From Bacillus sp. JCM 19058 (GTDB lineage: Bacteria > Bacillota > Bacilli > Bacillales_H > Bacillaceae_D): DNA of 64,000 bases. The DNA is taken from positions 12,340-76,339 of the forward strand of contig BAXO01000014.1 in assembly GCA_001310555.1 (NCBI GenBank), in the 5' to 3' direction. The stretch's first letter is position 1. Each line of letters starts with the position of its first letter. Under the pieces are notes generated by a model. The model saw only the letters and a program-made list of their open reading frames with translations. It made no database searches and was not told where the DNA came from. Both the position numbers and the translations under genes were made by a program. Shown here piece after piece: positions 47,712-57,915 of the stretch.

Positions 47712-47854
47712 AAGTAACGACTCCTCTCTTTTAGCAGGCAATTATTTATATTACCTTTTTCAAGCATTCTTCTCTATATAACGAATGCTCTCTTCATTAG
47801 GAAACACATATTCTCCGAAAAACAAAAGGGGCTTTGGACTTATTTTTGTTACGA

Positions 47855-49087
47855 TCAAGTTTCGAAGGGCGGTGAGCAAGCTTGAATAATCGGAATACAG
47901 GACCAGCTAAACAGTATAGACAGCAGGGATAGACTCATGATAAAAAAGCTGTTGAACATCATTTGCTCAACGTTTATCATCCAGCTGCCGAACACAGTCG
48001 GTCCAAGGGCGACGCCAAGAAAGCGAATCATCGAATAGTAGGAGAAGATGCCCCCCCTATCCTCTGCACTTACTACTGAAGCAATGGCTGAACTGGCAGC
48101 AGGAAGAAAGATCCCAAAACCAAGCGATAATAAGGTCATTCCAGTTAAAAGCGGCAGTAATCCTTGCGAGATCACTAGTAACGCTGACCCGACAAACATA
48201 ATGAATAGACCGCCTGCAATGCCCTTTCGATAGCTGAATTCACTCGTTGCTAACGTACGCCCGCTCACATATGAAATCAAGCGAGTACGCCAAGCGGTAA
48301 TGCGAGTAGCAGCCCTTTGGTTATCCCGTACAACCCATGGCTTGTCTCCATATCGTAGCTTAAGAAGAAAAGCATGCCAAAAAGTACGAACATTCCGATT
48401 CCACCTGTAAAAAAAATCGGAACGAGCCATTTCCACTGAGCCAATACCGTTGTTCTTCCTTGCTTGAGCATTTCTTTTATCGGCTTCCGTACGCCTGTGA
48501 CGGTAGCATCAGGCTTGAACAAAAGCAGCATGCCGAAGAAAGCAAGGAGAGCACTCGCAAAAAAATACGGCAAAGCTGTAATACCAGGATACGGCTACGA
48601 TTAACCCTCCGATCATCGGACTGAGCACTTTAGCGGCTCCATTAAACGCTTCAAGAACGCCAAGTGCCTTATTCAGTTGCTTCCCTGCAAACAGCTCGCT
48701 CGCAAAAACCATAGCGAGCGGAGCAATGCCTCCAGCGCCGACTCCTTGCAACAAGCGACCGCCAAGCATCCAAAGCAACGCTTGCCCTTTGACGACTTCG
48801 TGCCCAGAAATAACAGCAATGACAGATCCTAGCATGATTAAAATTAGCGAGACGAGCGCCAGCTTTCTTTTTCCGTATCGGTCAGACAGAAGTCCTGCGA
48901 CAGGAATAAGCATAGCCGCTGGAATGGAAAAGCAAGTTAAAATGAGCCCGGCCTGTACAGTATTTAGACTTAAATCAGCTTGAATACTTGGCAGGATCGG
49001 AATAAACATCGAATTCCCTAAAACCATAATAAAGGGAAGCAATCCGACGAAAAAAAGAATCATAAATGATTCAGCCTTTTTGAGCAT
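47855..49087 (-). CDS. MFS drug-efflux-type transporter (frame broken)
   Basis: About 410 residues, 12 or more hydrophobic segments. MVLGNSMFIPILPSIQADLS LNTVQAGLILTCFSIPAAML IP, motif A GLLSDRYGKRKLAL, LLWMLGGRLLQGVGAGGIAP LAMVFASELF, motif C-like GLIVAVSW. The first half resembles bacterial DHA1/DHA2 drug and tetracycline-type exporters. Substrate unknown. Frame changes near 48585 and 48280. ATG at 49087 follows AAGGTGGAAAGAG. A palindrome lies in the divergent region upstream. Confidence 0.8.
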
Positions 49088-49184
49088 CTCTTTCCACCTT
49101 CTTTTATATCATAAAAATCGCACATCAGGCAGAAAAGCTTAGATTACACAATATTTCATGCCATTCCTGTAATCTCACGGCAAA

Positions 49185-49204
49185 TTTTCACGCGGTTGTG
49201 AAAA
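49185..49204. promoter_or_regulatory. Palindrome in the divergent region before the MFS gene and yqfZ
   Basis: TTTTCAC (49185-49191) and GTGAAAA (49198-49204) form a perfect inverted repeat with a six-base centre. It is 98 bases from the MFS start and 72 from yqfZ. Possible operator; the protein is unknown. Confidence 0.35.
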
Positions 49205-49275
49205 AATTGCTGTCATATTTGTCCAATTCGTACATATACTTATGAATAAAGAATCTTTCTAAAGGGGACAAGCCA

Positions 49276-49626
49276 ATGAAACGAGCAGGAGTTGTTCTGA
49301 TCACGCTTATCATTTTATATAGTACTTATTATGATCTGACTTTCGGTACTTTACCCAGCCATTTCGCAGAAGCTGGAACAGAATCCAAAGCTATGACAGA
49401 ATCAAATGTAAAGCAAGCTCCGCAAGAGCAAGCTCAAGATGAAGCATATCAAGAAGTCATCGTCGAGCCTGGCTATACCGTTTTATCAATTGTCGAGCAT
49501 TTACACGACGAATCTGTACCCGCTTCGATCGAAGAGGTCATTCATGATTTCAAGCAGTTGAATCCAAATATAGAGCCAGAATCGATTCAAATCGGGCACA
49601 GCTACCTTTTCCCGGTTTATAATTAA
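49276..49626 (+). CDS. yqfZ: LysM-domain secreted protein, YqfZ-like
   Basis: 116 residues, frame intact. Signal/anchor segment MKRAGVVLITLIILYSTYYD, a linker rich in Q, E and A, and a C-terminal LysM domain YTVLSIVEHLHDESVPASIE ... FKQLNPNIEPESIQIGHSYL FPVY, which binds peptidoglycan. ATG at 49276 follows AAAGGGGAC. It precedes ispG, as in B. subtilis. Confidence 0.82.
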   Translation: MKRAGVVLITLIILYSTYYDLTFGTLPSHFAEAGTESKAMTESNVKQAPQEQAQDEAYQEVIVEPGYTVLSIVEHLHDESVPASIEEVIHDFKQLNPNIEPESIQIGHSYLFPVYN

Positions 49627-49889
49627 GCTTGCTTAGTTGAACCGGGCTGTATTTCTTCACGTAACTCGCCTAAGAATTAGAAAGAAGCACATTCTCGCAA
49701 AAAAAGGACCTCAATTGTGGCTCCGATTGAATACGATAACGGACATAAAGGCGAGCGCTTCCCCGTTTCAATGAGATAGCCTGATTATAACCCTTGCCAA
49801 ACAAACAGAAAGGTTGATAAAATAGAGTCGTACTCAGTGTAAGCATTAGCGAATAAATGGTTGTTATTTTAAAAAGGAGAGGCTGGTCC

Positions 49890-50994
49890 ATGACCGAACT
49901 AACACACCGTACAAACACTCGCCCTGTTCAAGTTGGTAACCTAACGATAGGCGGGAACAATGAAGTGGTTGTGCAAAGTATGACAACGACAAAAACGCAT
50001 GATGTTGAAGCAACTGTGGCAGAAATAAACAGACTTGAGGAAGCTGGCTGTCAAATCGTCAGGGTTGCATGTCCGGATGTTAGAGCTGCTGAAGCGATTC
50101 CGGCTATTAAAGCTCGGATCAACATTCCGCTCGTCGTCGATATTCACTTTGATTATAAACTTGCCTTAAAAGCAATCGAGGGTGGCGCTGATAAAATCAG
50201 GATTAACCCCGGTAATATCGGAAGGCGCGAAAAGGTCGAGGCGGTCGTAAACGCCGCTAAAGAAAAAGGGATTCCGATTCGAATCGGTGTTAATGCTGGC
50301 TCGCTCGAGAGAAAAATTGTAGAAAAATATGGATACCCGACCGCAGACGGAATGGTCGAAAGTGCGCTCCATCATATTAAAATTCTCGAGGAGCTCGATT
50401 TTCATGACATCATTGTTTCAATGAAGGCCTCCGACGTCAACCTAGCGATCGAGGCTTATGAAAAGGCTGCTAAAGCATTTTCCTATCCTCTACACTTAGG
50501 CATTACGGAATCAGGTACGTTATTTGCCGGTACGGTTAAAAGCGCGGCCGGTCTTGGCGCCATCTTGAATATGGGTATCGGCAATACTGTGCGCATATCG
50601 CTCAGCGCCGATCCTGTTGAAGAAGTAAAGGTTGCTCGTGAGCTCCTAAAGGCTTACGGTCTTGCCGCAAATGCCGCAACTTTGATTTCCTGCCCAACAT
50701 GCGGCCGAATCGAGATCGATTTAATCAGTATTGCAAATGAAGTTGAAGAATATATTTCAACAATAAAAGCACCGATTAAAGTTGCCGTGCTAGGCTGTGC
50801 CGTAAACGGGCCGGGAGAGGCTCGAGAAGCGGATATTGGAATTGCGGGTGCGCGCAAAGAAGGCTTACTTTTCCGCAAAGGAAAAATTATCCGCAAAGTA
50901 CCTGAGGAGACGATGGTCGATGAATTGAAAAAAAGAAGTCGATAAAATCGCTGAGGAGCATTATGCAAAGCAGCGCGAATTAGAGAAAGCATAA
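49890..50994 (+). CDS. ispG: 4-hydroxy-3-methylbut-2-enyl-diphosphate synthase (frame broken at 3' end)
   Basis: MEP-pathway enzyme, Fe-S. About 367 residues: [103 protein letters not shown] and [20 protein letters not shown] with the three cluster cysteines (CPTC and GC). ATG at 49890 follows AAGGAGAGG. The A7 run 50928-50935 breaks the last 20 codons (corrected [20 protein letters not shown]). Essential in B. subtilis. Confidence 0.95.
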
Positions 50995-51020
50995 GCCGTT
51001 TTGGCTTATGCTTTCTACTT
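50985..51020 (+). terminator. Terminator after ispG
   Basis: GAAAGCATAAGCC pairs with GGCTTATGCTTTC around GTTTT, overlapping the stop codon, followed by TACTTTTT. Confidence 0.85.
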
Positions 51021-51168
51021 TTTCGAGCCTGCTTAGCCCGGCTCCCCGTTTTCCCATTCTTTAGGGTTGTTCAAAAAAAAGGGCAGCGTCTAATACCGTG
51101 AGTTACCGCCCCATTTTTGCTAGCGTGGCCTTTTCACCGTAACGCTGCTTAGCTTAGTTTGAACCTAA

Positions 51169-51663
51169 CTAAAAGAATGGGGAGAAAAAGACAGTCATCA
51201 CGATCGCAACGGCACCAATACCAATTGCCCAATTGCCGAGCGTTTTTGCGTGATAACGGCGTGACACAAATCCAACTATTATCGCTGCCCCAAGCAGTAC
51301 CGGCATGAAGAACAATGACAGGATCGAGAGAACAAGCGCGAAGGTTCCGATACCACGCCCGGCTGTCATCTCGCCCCTCTCAGACACTTCTTCATCTTCT
51401 TCTCTATCCAATGGACGATCATCATTGACATCATCAACAGTGGCGTAGTCAGCCGCTGTTTCCTCCATGAAATCAGTATCAGTCAAGTGCTCCTCTTCAA
51501 TATCAAGCGGATCCACCAGATCGTCACCATCTTCTAGCTCATTCTGTTCAAACGGACGCGTATCCTCTCGTCCATCTACATGGGTATTCAAAAAGGTTAA
51601 AGACTGATCGTTTTCATCAACAAGACGAACCGGTTCGTCTTTTGGATTCCTTCCTTCTGCCAT
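51169..51663 (-). CDS. yqfX: YqfX-like membrane protein with acidic N-terminus
   Basis: 164 residues, frame intact. The first 100 residues are very acidic (EDGDDLVDPLDIEEEHLTDT, REEDEEVSERGE); two membrane segments follow, GIGTFALVLSILSLFFMPVL LGAAIIVGFVS and WAIGIGAVAIVMTVFF. This is the DUF4190-like layout of B. subtilis YqfX, which lies beside ispG and yqfW as here. Function unknown. ATG at 51663 follows AAGTGAGGG. Confidence 0.78.
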   Translation of the reverse strand: MAEGRNPKDEPVRLVDENDQSLTFLNTHVDGREDTRPFEQNELEDGDDLVDPLDIEEEHLTDTDFMEETAADYATVDDVNDDRPLDREEDEEVSERGEMTAGRGIGTFALVLSILSLFFMPVLLGAAIIVGFVSRRYHAKTLGNWAIGIGAVAIVMTVFFSPFF

Positions 51664-51834
51664 ACGAATCCCTCACTTTCCTTATTTCGGGGAGCTTTTT
51701 TTAGTATGGCGCAATCATTTTTAAAATATTGAAGTTAATGTTTTCTTTTTGAAAAGATGCTAGACCACGCTTGGTGTTTCATGTATGCTTGACTTGTAAA
51801 GGTAAAGGCTCTTTTAAGAAGTGAGGTGATTAAC

Positions 51835-52431
51835 TTGAAGCAAAGGAAACGACTCGGGCTTGATATTGATGGTACAATTACGAATCCGGCGACATTCGTC
51901 CCGTACTTGAATCGCCATTTTAAGCAAAATTTAACACTGGATGATTTGACTGAATATGACCTCGCTTCAATTCTCCAAATATCAGATCAGCAATTTTGGG
52001 AATGGATGGACGAGTACGAGGCAACGATATATGAACAAGCAGAGCTTGTTCCGCACGTGAAAACGACCTTAAACGAATGGGCGGGGCAACATGATTTAAT
52101 TTATATTACCGCTCGACGAAAACATTTGAAAGAGACTACTCACGGATGGTTCCGCGCAAAGAATTTACCATTTAATCACATCGAGCTCGTTGGAAAGCAC
52201 GACAAGCTTGAGGCGATTCGAGAGCATCAAATCGATATATTCTTTGAGGATAAGCATGACAATGCTGTCGCGATTGCTGAGGAATTCGACATACCTGTTA
52301 TCTTATTTGATACACCTTATAACCGTCTTACCGATCATAAGAACGTTATCCGCGTCAAAGGCTGGGAGGAAGCGAAGGCATGGGTCCACAAGTGCTCCCG
52401 CAAAATGAGAAGCAATTGGCCAATTGAATAA
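51835..52431 (+). CDS. yqfW: HAD-type nucleotidase, YqfW-like
   Basis: 198 residues, frame intact. RLGLDIDGTITNPA is HAD motif I (DxDGT); YITAR holds motif II; HDKLEAIREHQIDIFFEDKH DNAVAIAE carries motifs III and IV of the 5'-nucleotidase (NT5C-like) type. Predicted to remove phosphate from nucleotides. TTG at 51835 follows GTGAGGTGATTAAC; a GTG nine bases upstream is possible. Next to yqfX as in B. subtilis. Confidence 0.85.
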   Translation: MKQRKRLGLDIDGTITNPATFVPYLNRHFKQNLTLDDLTEYDLASILQISDQQFWEWMDEYEATIYEQAELVPHVKTTLNEWAGQHDLIYITARRKHLKETTHGWFRAKNLPFNHIELVGKHDKLEAIREHQIDIFFEDKHDNAVAIAEEFDIPVILFDTPYNRLTDHKNVIRVKGWEEAKAWVHKCSRKMRSNWPIE

Positions 52432-52461
52432 GAGGACTGGCTAGCGGCCAGTCCTCTTATT
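52429..52461 (+). terminator. Terminator after yqfW
   Basis: AAGAGGACTGGC pairs with GCCAGTCCTCTT around TAGCG, then ATTTTGC. Confidence 0.8.
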
Positions 52462-52624
52462 TTGCGATGTGTACGTAAAGCGAAGAACAGCGCTCATAAG
52501 GCACACGGAAGCGTAAGATTCCCTACGTATCATATTTGAAGCAACCCAAGTCACCATCGGAGCTTTGTAGCTTCCTTTAGTCCGCTCTTTATGCTCGTTC
52601 GTCAGACCTAATCAGAAAGTAGTT

Positions 52625-52656
52625 CTCCACTCTATTTTTGTAGTGGAGTTTTTCTT
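52625..52656 (+). terminator. Second plus-strand terminator before zur end
   Basis: CTCCACT (52625-52631) pairs with AGTGGAG (52642-52648), then TTTTTC. What it would end is unclear: 52462-52624 has no gene that I recognise. Confidence 0.55.
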
Positions 52657-52664
52657 ACAACTTA

Positions 52665-53082
52665 TCATACACTTTGACATTGCGCGCACCTTCCGTATAT
52701 TTCAAATTTATGACCAGTAATTTCAAAATCAGAAAACTGCGTGTGCAACGTATTCATTGGACAGCTATCAATATGCTTTGTCTTGCCGCAATCTAGGCAA
52801 ATCAAGTGATGATGATGCTTTTTTTGTTGCACAGTTGAACCGAAATTTCTTTTCTCCTTCTAGTTCAGTTTCCTCGAGGATTTCCAATTCAGAAAAGAGT
52901 GAAAGGTTGCGGTAAATCGTATCAAAGCTTAATCCTGGGAAGTCATCTTGCATATATTCGAGGACATCCCTTGCGGATATATACCGTTTTTGCTCCGAGA
53001 ACAGATGAAGCATATTTTCCCGTTTGTCAGTATGCTTATAGCCTTCTTCCTTCAATCGTTCGATTGCTTCAATTACGTTCAA
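52665..53082 (-). CDS. zur: Zinc-uptake repressor Zur (frame broken)
   Basis: Fur-family metalloregulator of about 138 residues. [24 protein letters not shown] and [35 protein letters not shown] are the winged helix; after removing one A from the A7 run near 52821 the dimer/zinc domain reads [19 protein letters not shown] and GRCAQCQSV (two CxxC structural zinc pairs and the HHHH regulatory cluster). ATG at 53082 follows GGGAGGGAG. Overlaps the upstream permease end by 14 bases. Zur is the better name than Fur because of gene context. Confidence 0.9.
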
Positions 53083-53934
53083 TGCTCTCCCTCCTAATCA
53101 TACGGCCGAAAACCTTTTTTCCGGCAATAATAACGACTAACCCAACAACAGCGATGAAAACAACCATCCCGCCTGTCGCAATGTTCAAATGGTATGAGAA
53201 ATAAATACCTGTCAGCATAGCGGCCTGTGCAAACAGAATTCCGATACCAATGACCTGCTTAAAGCTTTTTGCGATATGAATGCTCGCGGCAGTCGGTAAA
53301 ACCACCATTGCACCGACGAGCAAGATTCCGACCACCTTCATCGACATCGAAATTGCCAAGGCGATAAGTAAGGCAAAGATAACGTTCATTCGCTTAACGG
53401 CAATTCCTGAGACGCGAGCGTACTCTGGATCAAAGGAAATCGAAACAAATTCCTTATAAAAGAAACTAACCAGTATTAGAACTACGATTGCCGAAGCTAG
53501 AATAAATGCGACATCGTCTCTCGTTACACTAACGATGCTACCGAATAAATATTGGTACCATTCACTATAGCCACTTCTAGCTACGCTAATCAAGATCGCG
53601 CTTAATCCTACACCAGCCGATAATATAATCGGGACGGCCAGTTCTTCAAAATGATGATATAAGCCGCGCAGCTTCTCAATAAGCAAGGAACCTAGAAGCG
53701 CAAAAATCACCCCAACATACATCGGATTGATGTTAAGCGAAAAAAAATACTCAATGAGCTAAGAAGCACCCCAGCTGAAATTCCGGTTAGTGTTATATGA
53801 GAAAGCGATTCAGACATAATCGAAACCCGCCTGACGAGTAGAAAAGCACCGATAATCGGACAAATAAAGGCAATGATTACCCCTGCCAGAATGCCTCGTT
53901 CAATAAAAGTTAAACCTGCTATAAGTTCAATCAT
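53069..53934 (-). CDS. znuB: Zinc/metal ABC transporter permease 1 (frame broken)
   Basis: ABC-3 family permease of about 287 residues with eight membrane segments: [43 protein letters not shown] at the N-terminus (conserved ADALSHxxLxG motif as [11 protein letters not shown]), [47 protein letters not shown]. The A8 run at 53740-53747 breaks the frame. Followed by zur and preceded by a second permease. A heterodimer with the second permease, as in MntCD, is plausible. Confidence 0.85.
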
Positions 53935-53997
53935 TGTTTATTCCCTGCTTCCTATCGTTGTTGCTATTGTAACTAAAAATCGTTTATAAGACAATGG

Positions 53998-54846
53998 TTA
54001 TCGCTTTCTCCCCCGATAACGAAGCCTCTCCCAGCATAGCGTCGCCACTAAGAAAATGACCGCGTTCATGACAATTGTTCCTCCGGGAGCCAAATCCAAA
54101 TAAAATGCTGTAACAAGACCTAAAACGACCGAGAGCTCACCGATAATGACGGCGTACACGAACATTTGCTTAAAGCTGTTCGCCAGCTTCATGGCACAGG
54201 CAACAGGGATTGTCATTAGCGCCGAGACGAGTAAAATGCCGACGATTCGCATCGAAGCAGCGATCACAAGAGCGACGATTACGATAAATACAATATGAAT
54301 GACACGTCGATTAATTCCGGAAACTACTGCCTGTTCCTCGTCAAATGAGAGAAAAAAGAGCTCTTTATAAAATAACAATAAAACAAGAAGGACAACGAGA
54401 GTAATCCCGCTAACCGTCCATAAGTCGGAACGGCTGACCGTCAGGACACTGCCAAACAAATAATGAAACAAATCATTATTAAAGCCGTCGGCTAGCGAAA
54501 TGAAAACCACTCCTATCCCGATACCTGCCGATAAAACAATCGGAATCGCCACTTCCTTATAAAACTTATAGACGGAGCGAAGCTGCTCAATCAAAAAAGC
54601 ACCGCCTACAGAGAAGATCATCCCAAAATATAGCGGATTTAACGCTTGAAAAAAGAGGAAGTGATTTCCGAGCAAAAGGCTGGCAGCAATCCCGGTTAAC
54701 GTAATATGAGAAAGCGCATCAGCAATTAATGCTAAGCGGCGTACGACTAAAAATACGCCTAGCAATGGTGCCAGTAACCCGACCATCATTCCAGTAAATA
54801 AAGCATTTTTGCAAAAAAATCGTAACGAAAAAAAAGCTTCTAACAT
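53998..54846 (-). CDS. znuB: Zinc/metal ABC transporter permease 2
   Basis: 282 residues, frame intact. [45 protein letters not shown] carries the ABC-3 permease signature [11 protein letters not shown]; later VAIPIVLSAGIGIGVVFISL AD, IAASMRIVGILLVSALMTIP VACAMKLANSFKQ. Paralogue of permease 1 but diverged. Starts three bases after the ATPase stop; both permeases and zur form one operon with the ATPase. Confidence 0.9.
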   Translation of the reverse strand: MLEAFFSLRFFCKNALFTGMMVGLLAPLLGVFLVVRRLALIADALSHITLTGIAASLLLGNHFLFFQALNPLYFGMIFSVGGAFLIEQLRSVYKFYKEVAIPIVLSAGIGIGVVFISLADGFNNDLFHYLFGSVLTVSRSDLWTVSGITLVVLLVLLLFYKELFFLSFDEEQAVVSGINRRVIHIVFIVIVALVIAASMRIVGILLVSALMTIPVACAMKLANSFKQMFVYAVIIGELSVVLGLVTAFYLDLAPGGTIVMNAVIFLVATLCWERLRYRGRKR

Positions 54847-54849
54847 CGT

Positions 54850-55621
54850 TTAATGGCCTCCGTGATTATGCGTCAGTAAGTGGACTTCATGACCATAAAA
54901 GCTTGACAGATCAGGATTATCCGCAAACTCTTTTGTATTGCCATGAAAATGAAGGTGCTTGTTTAAACAAGCGACATCGCTAACATAATCACTCATCGCC
55001 CCGATATCGTGAGTAATTAAAAGCAAGGTAATGCCCGCTTTTTTGTTCAGAGAAGTTAATAATTGATAAAACTTGCGAACGCTACCGGCATCGACACCAA
55101 CGGTCGGCTCATCTAGAATAAGGAGCTCCGGTTCACTAACAAGGGCTCGAGCGATAAAGACTCGCTGCTGCTGACCGCCAGATAACTTTCCTATATTTTC
55201 GTAAAGATAATCACTCATCCCTACACTGTCGACTGCTTGACGGACTTTTTGCTTATGCTTCTGTGTTAAAAAGCGAAATAATCCGACCTTGCCGAACAGG
55301 CCCATTGAGACAACTTCAAAAACTGTCGCTGGAAAGCCTGAATTAAAGCTATTCGCTTTTTGCGATACAAATCCAATTTTATCCCATTGCTTAAACTGGT
55401 CTATCCGTTTTCCAAAAAGGTTCACTTCCCCTTCTTGGCCTTGCAGCAATCCGAGGATGATTTTGATCAACGTCGATTTTCCAGAACCATTCGGACCGAC
55501 CAAGCCTAGAAAGGATCCCCGCTCAATTTGTAATGTAATATCCTCCAATACATTTCGCTCCTGGTAACGAAAAGAAACATGTTGAACGTCGACCACCCAA
55601 TCTTTTCTTTTTTTCAGTCAT
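54850..55621 (-). CDS. znuC: Zinc/metal ABC transporter ATP-binding protein (frame broken near start)
   Basis: About 257 residues. Walker A LVGPNGSGKSTL, Q-loop GFVSQK, signature LSGGQQQRVFIARAL, Walker B ELLILDEPTVGVD, H-loop ITHDIG. The start is ATG at 55621 with GGAGGCAGG upstream; one extra A in the A7 run near 55609 hides it, the corrected beginning being MTEKRKDWVVDVQHVSF. C-terminus HEVHLLTHNHGGH, His-rich as in zinc transporters. No substrate-binding protein gene is in the window. Confidence 0.9.
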
Positions 55622-55639
55622 ACGTCCTGCCTCCAACCT

Positions 55640-55707
55640 TATTCAGAATTATTCCGATTTAAAGAAATGAACATCCTTTATTATAATCATTTTTACCAAT
55701 CTGTCCA
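55640..55707 (-). promoter_or_regulatory. znu operon promoter with Zur-box-like site
   Basis: Minus strand: TGGACA (55702-55707) and TATAAT (55680-55685) 16 bases apart, then AAATCGGAATAATTCTGAATA (55640-55660, given here as its first 20 bases plus one). Compared with the Bacillus Zur box AAATCGTAATNATTACGATTT it matches at about two thirds of the positions including all of AAATCG and AATnATT. It ends 18 bases before the ATPase start. Confidence 0.5.
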
Positions 55708-55840
55708 CTCATCTATTCTGTATACCTCCAAGCGGAAGTAATATCATATTTGTATTTACTTCCGTAGTCCTCTTGGCGAGGCGCGCACTCTAGGCAAGGG
55801 CTGCCTCAGACAAAAAAGAGCCTACGCTTTAAGCAGGCTC

Positions 55841-56922
55841 TTAATTTACGAGAGGGATCGTAATTAACACTGTCGTCCCGATGTTGTATGTGCTTTTTAT
55901 CCGGTATGTCCCGCCATGATCCTCAATGATCTTTTTACATAACGGAATCCCGATTCCTGTTCCCTTTTCCTTCGTTGTAAAAAACGGCTTGCCTAGCTGA
56001 TTAAGAACTTCCTCTGGCATTCCCTTACCATTATCACAAACCTTAATTTCGTATTCGTTATTCACGATACGAGTCTCGATCCAGAAAGCACGATTCGTGT
56101 TAGATTCACCATATGCCTCAATCGAATTGCGTAGCAAATTCAGCATGACTTGCTTAATCATAGACTCGTTGACATTTACCATCGTTGAAGTTTCTTTTAA
56201 ATTTAAGCGAAATTCAACATCGTGCAACAAGCATTCCGCCTTCATAATTTCAGCTAAAGAATGGAGAATCTGTACAGGCGATTGCAGCTTTCGGTCAATT
56301 TTTTTTGCGGGAAACCGACAAAATCTTCGATAATTCCGTTCATGCGATTCAATTCAGATAAAATCGTATCATAGTACTTATGAAAATCATTTGTCAGCTG
56401 GGCAAGCTGGAGAAATCCTCTGATAACGGATAATGGGTTTCGCAATTCATGAGCAACTCCTGCCGCAATATGCGATACGGCTTCCATCTGATGATGAAAC
56501 GTTAGCAAATGCTCAAATTGATTTTGCAGTGAGCGATCTTCGTAAAGAACATAAATACAATCGGCCTGAACCATTGGCAGCACCTTAATACTAACCATTG
56601 ACTCCCTTTCCTCAAAAACCGCCTCTTCCAGCTGCATGGAAGCCAGCGCATGCTTGATTAATTGCAGCGTCAGCTCTATCAACTTCGATCTTTTTGCTAG
56701 CTCCGTCAACGAGTTATTTTTCATCTCGTGAGAATGAACATCAACGATATCCAAAAAAAGTTTGGCTCCATTTCATGGCTGAAAGCTGGTGATTTACTTT
56801 TAAAAAAAAGGCAGTCCTATCTGTTCAAAGTAATGCAAATTTTTATTTTCATTTTGATGACTGATTAATGAATGATGGGAATAATTGACTTGATGGGCCG
56901 GTGAACTCGGTTCAGATGACAT
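55841..56922 (-). CDS. Soluble sensor histidine kinase (frame broken)
   Basis: About 360 residues, no membrane segment. ATG at 56922 follows AAGGAG; the first 65 residues are unusual (MSSEPSSPAHQVNYSHHSLI). Middle part SLTELAKRSKLIELTLQLIK and CIYVLYEDRSLQNQFEHLLT look PAS-like. H-box AGVAHELRNPLSVIRGFLQL, N-box IKQVMLNLLRNSIEAYG, G1 IKVCDNGKGMPEEVL, F/G2 KPFFTTKEKGTGIGIPLCKK IIEDHGG. This is the sporulation-kinase (KinA/KinE) style. Frame changes near 56800, 56751 and 56300. No response regulator adjacent. Confidence 0.8.
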
Positions 56923-57278
56923 ACTCTTACTCCTTTTCAGCTTCTCGCCTGTTATATCGCGTATTCATATAGCCCCTCCTTTTAATCGCAGCCTCAAGCT
57001 GCATCCAAAAATGATAATTAGCCAAATATTTCACATGTTCAAAAATGGACATCCAAGCCCGTGTTTAAAACAAAATGGCTGAATAAGCCTTATAAACTCC
57101 CTTGTGAAGACAGTAAAATCTTTCCTGACCGTGTAACAGGAACAACACATTAATTTATCAATATTTTTGATAATCACATACATGTATTCTAGGATGCCAT
57201 CGTATTTTCCTTTTTTTTATCACAATTTATTAGGCGCTTCATAGAATAAGAACATCCATTACTCCAAGGAGGCATTCG
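56923..57278. other. Intergenic region with divergent promoters, no gene
   Basis: 356 bases between the kinase (minus) and yqfT (plus). A/T-rich; no recognised gene or box that I trust. Confidence 0.35.
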
Positions 57279-57547
57279 ATGAATCCATTTTTACTCCAAA
57301 TCGTTAATCAAAAGATCAATTCATTGACAGCAAAGGATTTATTGCAACTCGCAACACAGCACCAAATTCAGTTGTCCATCGAGCAATCAAAAAAAATTAT
57401 CACTATTTTACGAACGGAAAAAAAATTGATGTCAATAACGAGGAACAGGTGAACCGAATTATCTCACGCTTACAAACAGAAGTCGATCCGTATGTTTCAC
57501 AAGTAGTTGCTCAGTTATTAGAGCAATACAACCAATACTTACCTTAA
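57279..57547 (+). CDS. yqfT: YqfT/DUF2624 family small protein (frame broken)
   Basis: About 89 residues: MNPFLLQIVNQKINSLTAKD LLQLATQHQIQLSIEQSKKI ITILRTEKKI then after one base VNNEEQVNRIISRLQTEVDP YVSQVVAQLL. DUF2624 family protein; role unknown. ATG at 57279 follows AAGGAGG. A8 run near 57418-57426 breaks the frame. In B. subtilis yqfT is also next to nfo. Confidence 0.82.
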
Positions 57548-57548
57548 C

Positions 57549-57595
57549 AAAAGCAAGAACCGTTCAGAAGTATTGAACGGTTCTTGCTTTTGTTT
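57549..57595 (+). terminator. Terminator after yqfT
   Basis: A perfect 18-bp stem (57549-57566 with 57574-57591, core AAGCAAGAACCGTTCA) and seven-base loop, followed by TGTTT. The remaining 57596-57915 has no gene that I recognise. Confidence 0.88.
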
Positions 57596-57915
57596 GGCCC
57601 TATTCAAATGGACGTTGTTTCATAAATCAACTATCAACAGCGTCATGAAGAAAGCCACCGCCGTTTCATGTTATTCGGCTTTTTCAAGTAAACTCATTTA
57701 ATAATACTGAAACGACCATCTGATGACCAGCTCCAAAAAAAATTCGCCTTATCGCCTGAACTAGCAAATAGGGAGTCTCCACTATCTGCTAGTATCCCCT
57801 CGGCTTCGCCTTAGGTTTTTTTTGGCCTTGCCAATGCTTAGGCTTTTTCGCTGTAAGCTATTTCTACCGGCCAAGTCTCATAATAGCTTGTCCGAGACTC
57901 CGAGCCACTTACCTT

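Noticed and set aside
51065..51115. Terminator for the yqfX gene near a T8 tract on the minus strand
   Set aside because: Only a four-base reliable stem (GGGC/GCCC); not strong enough to list.
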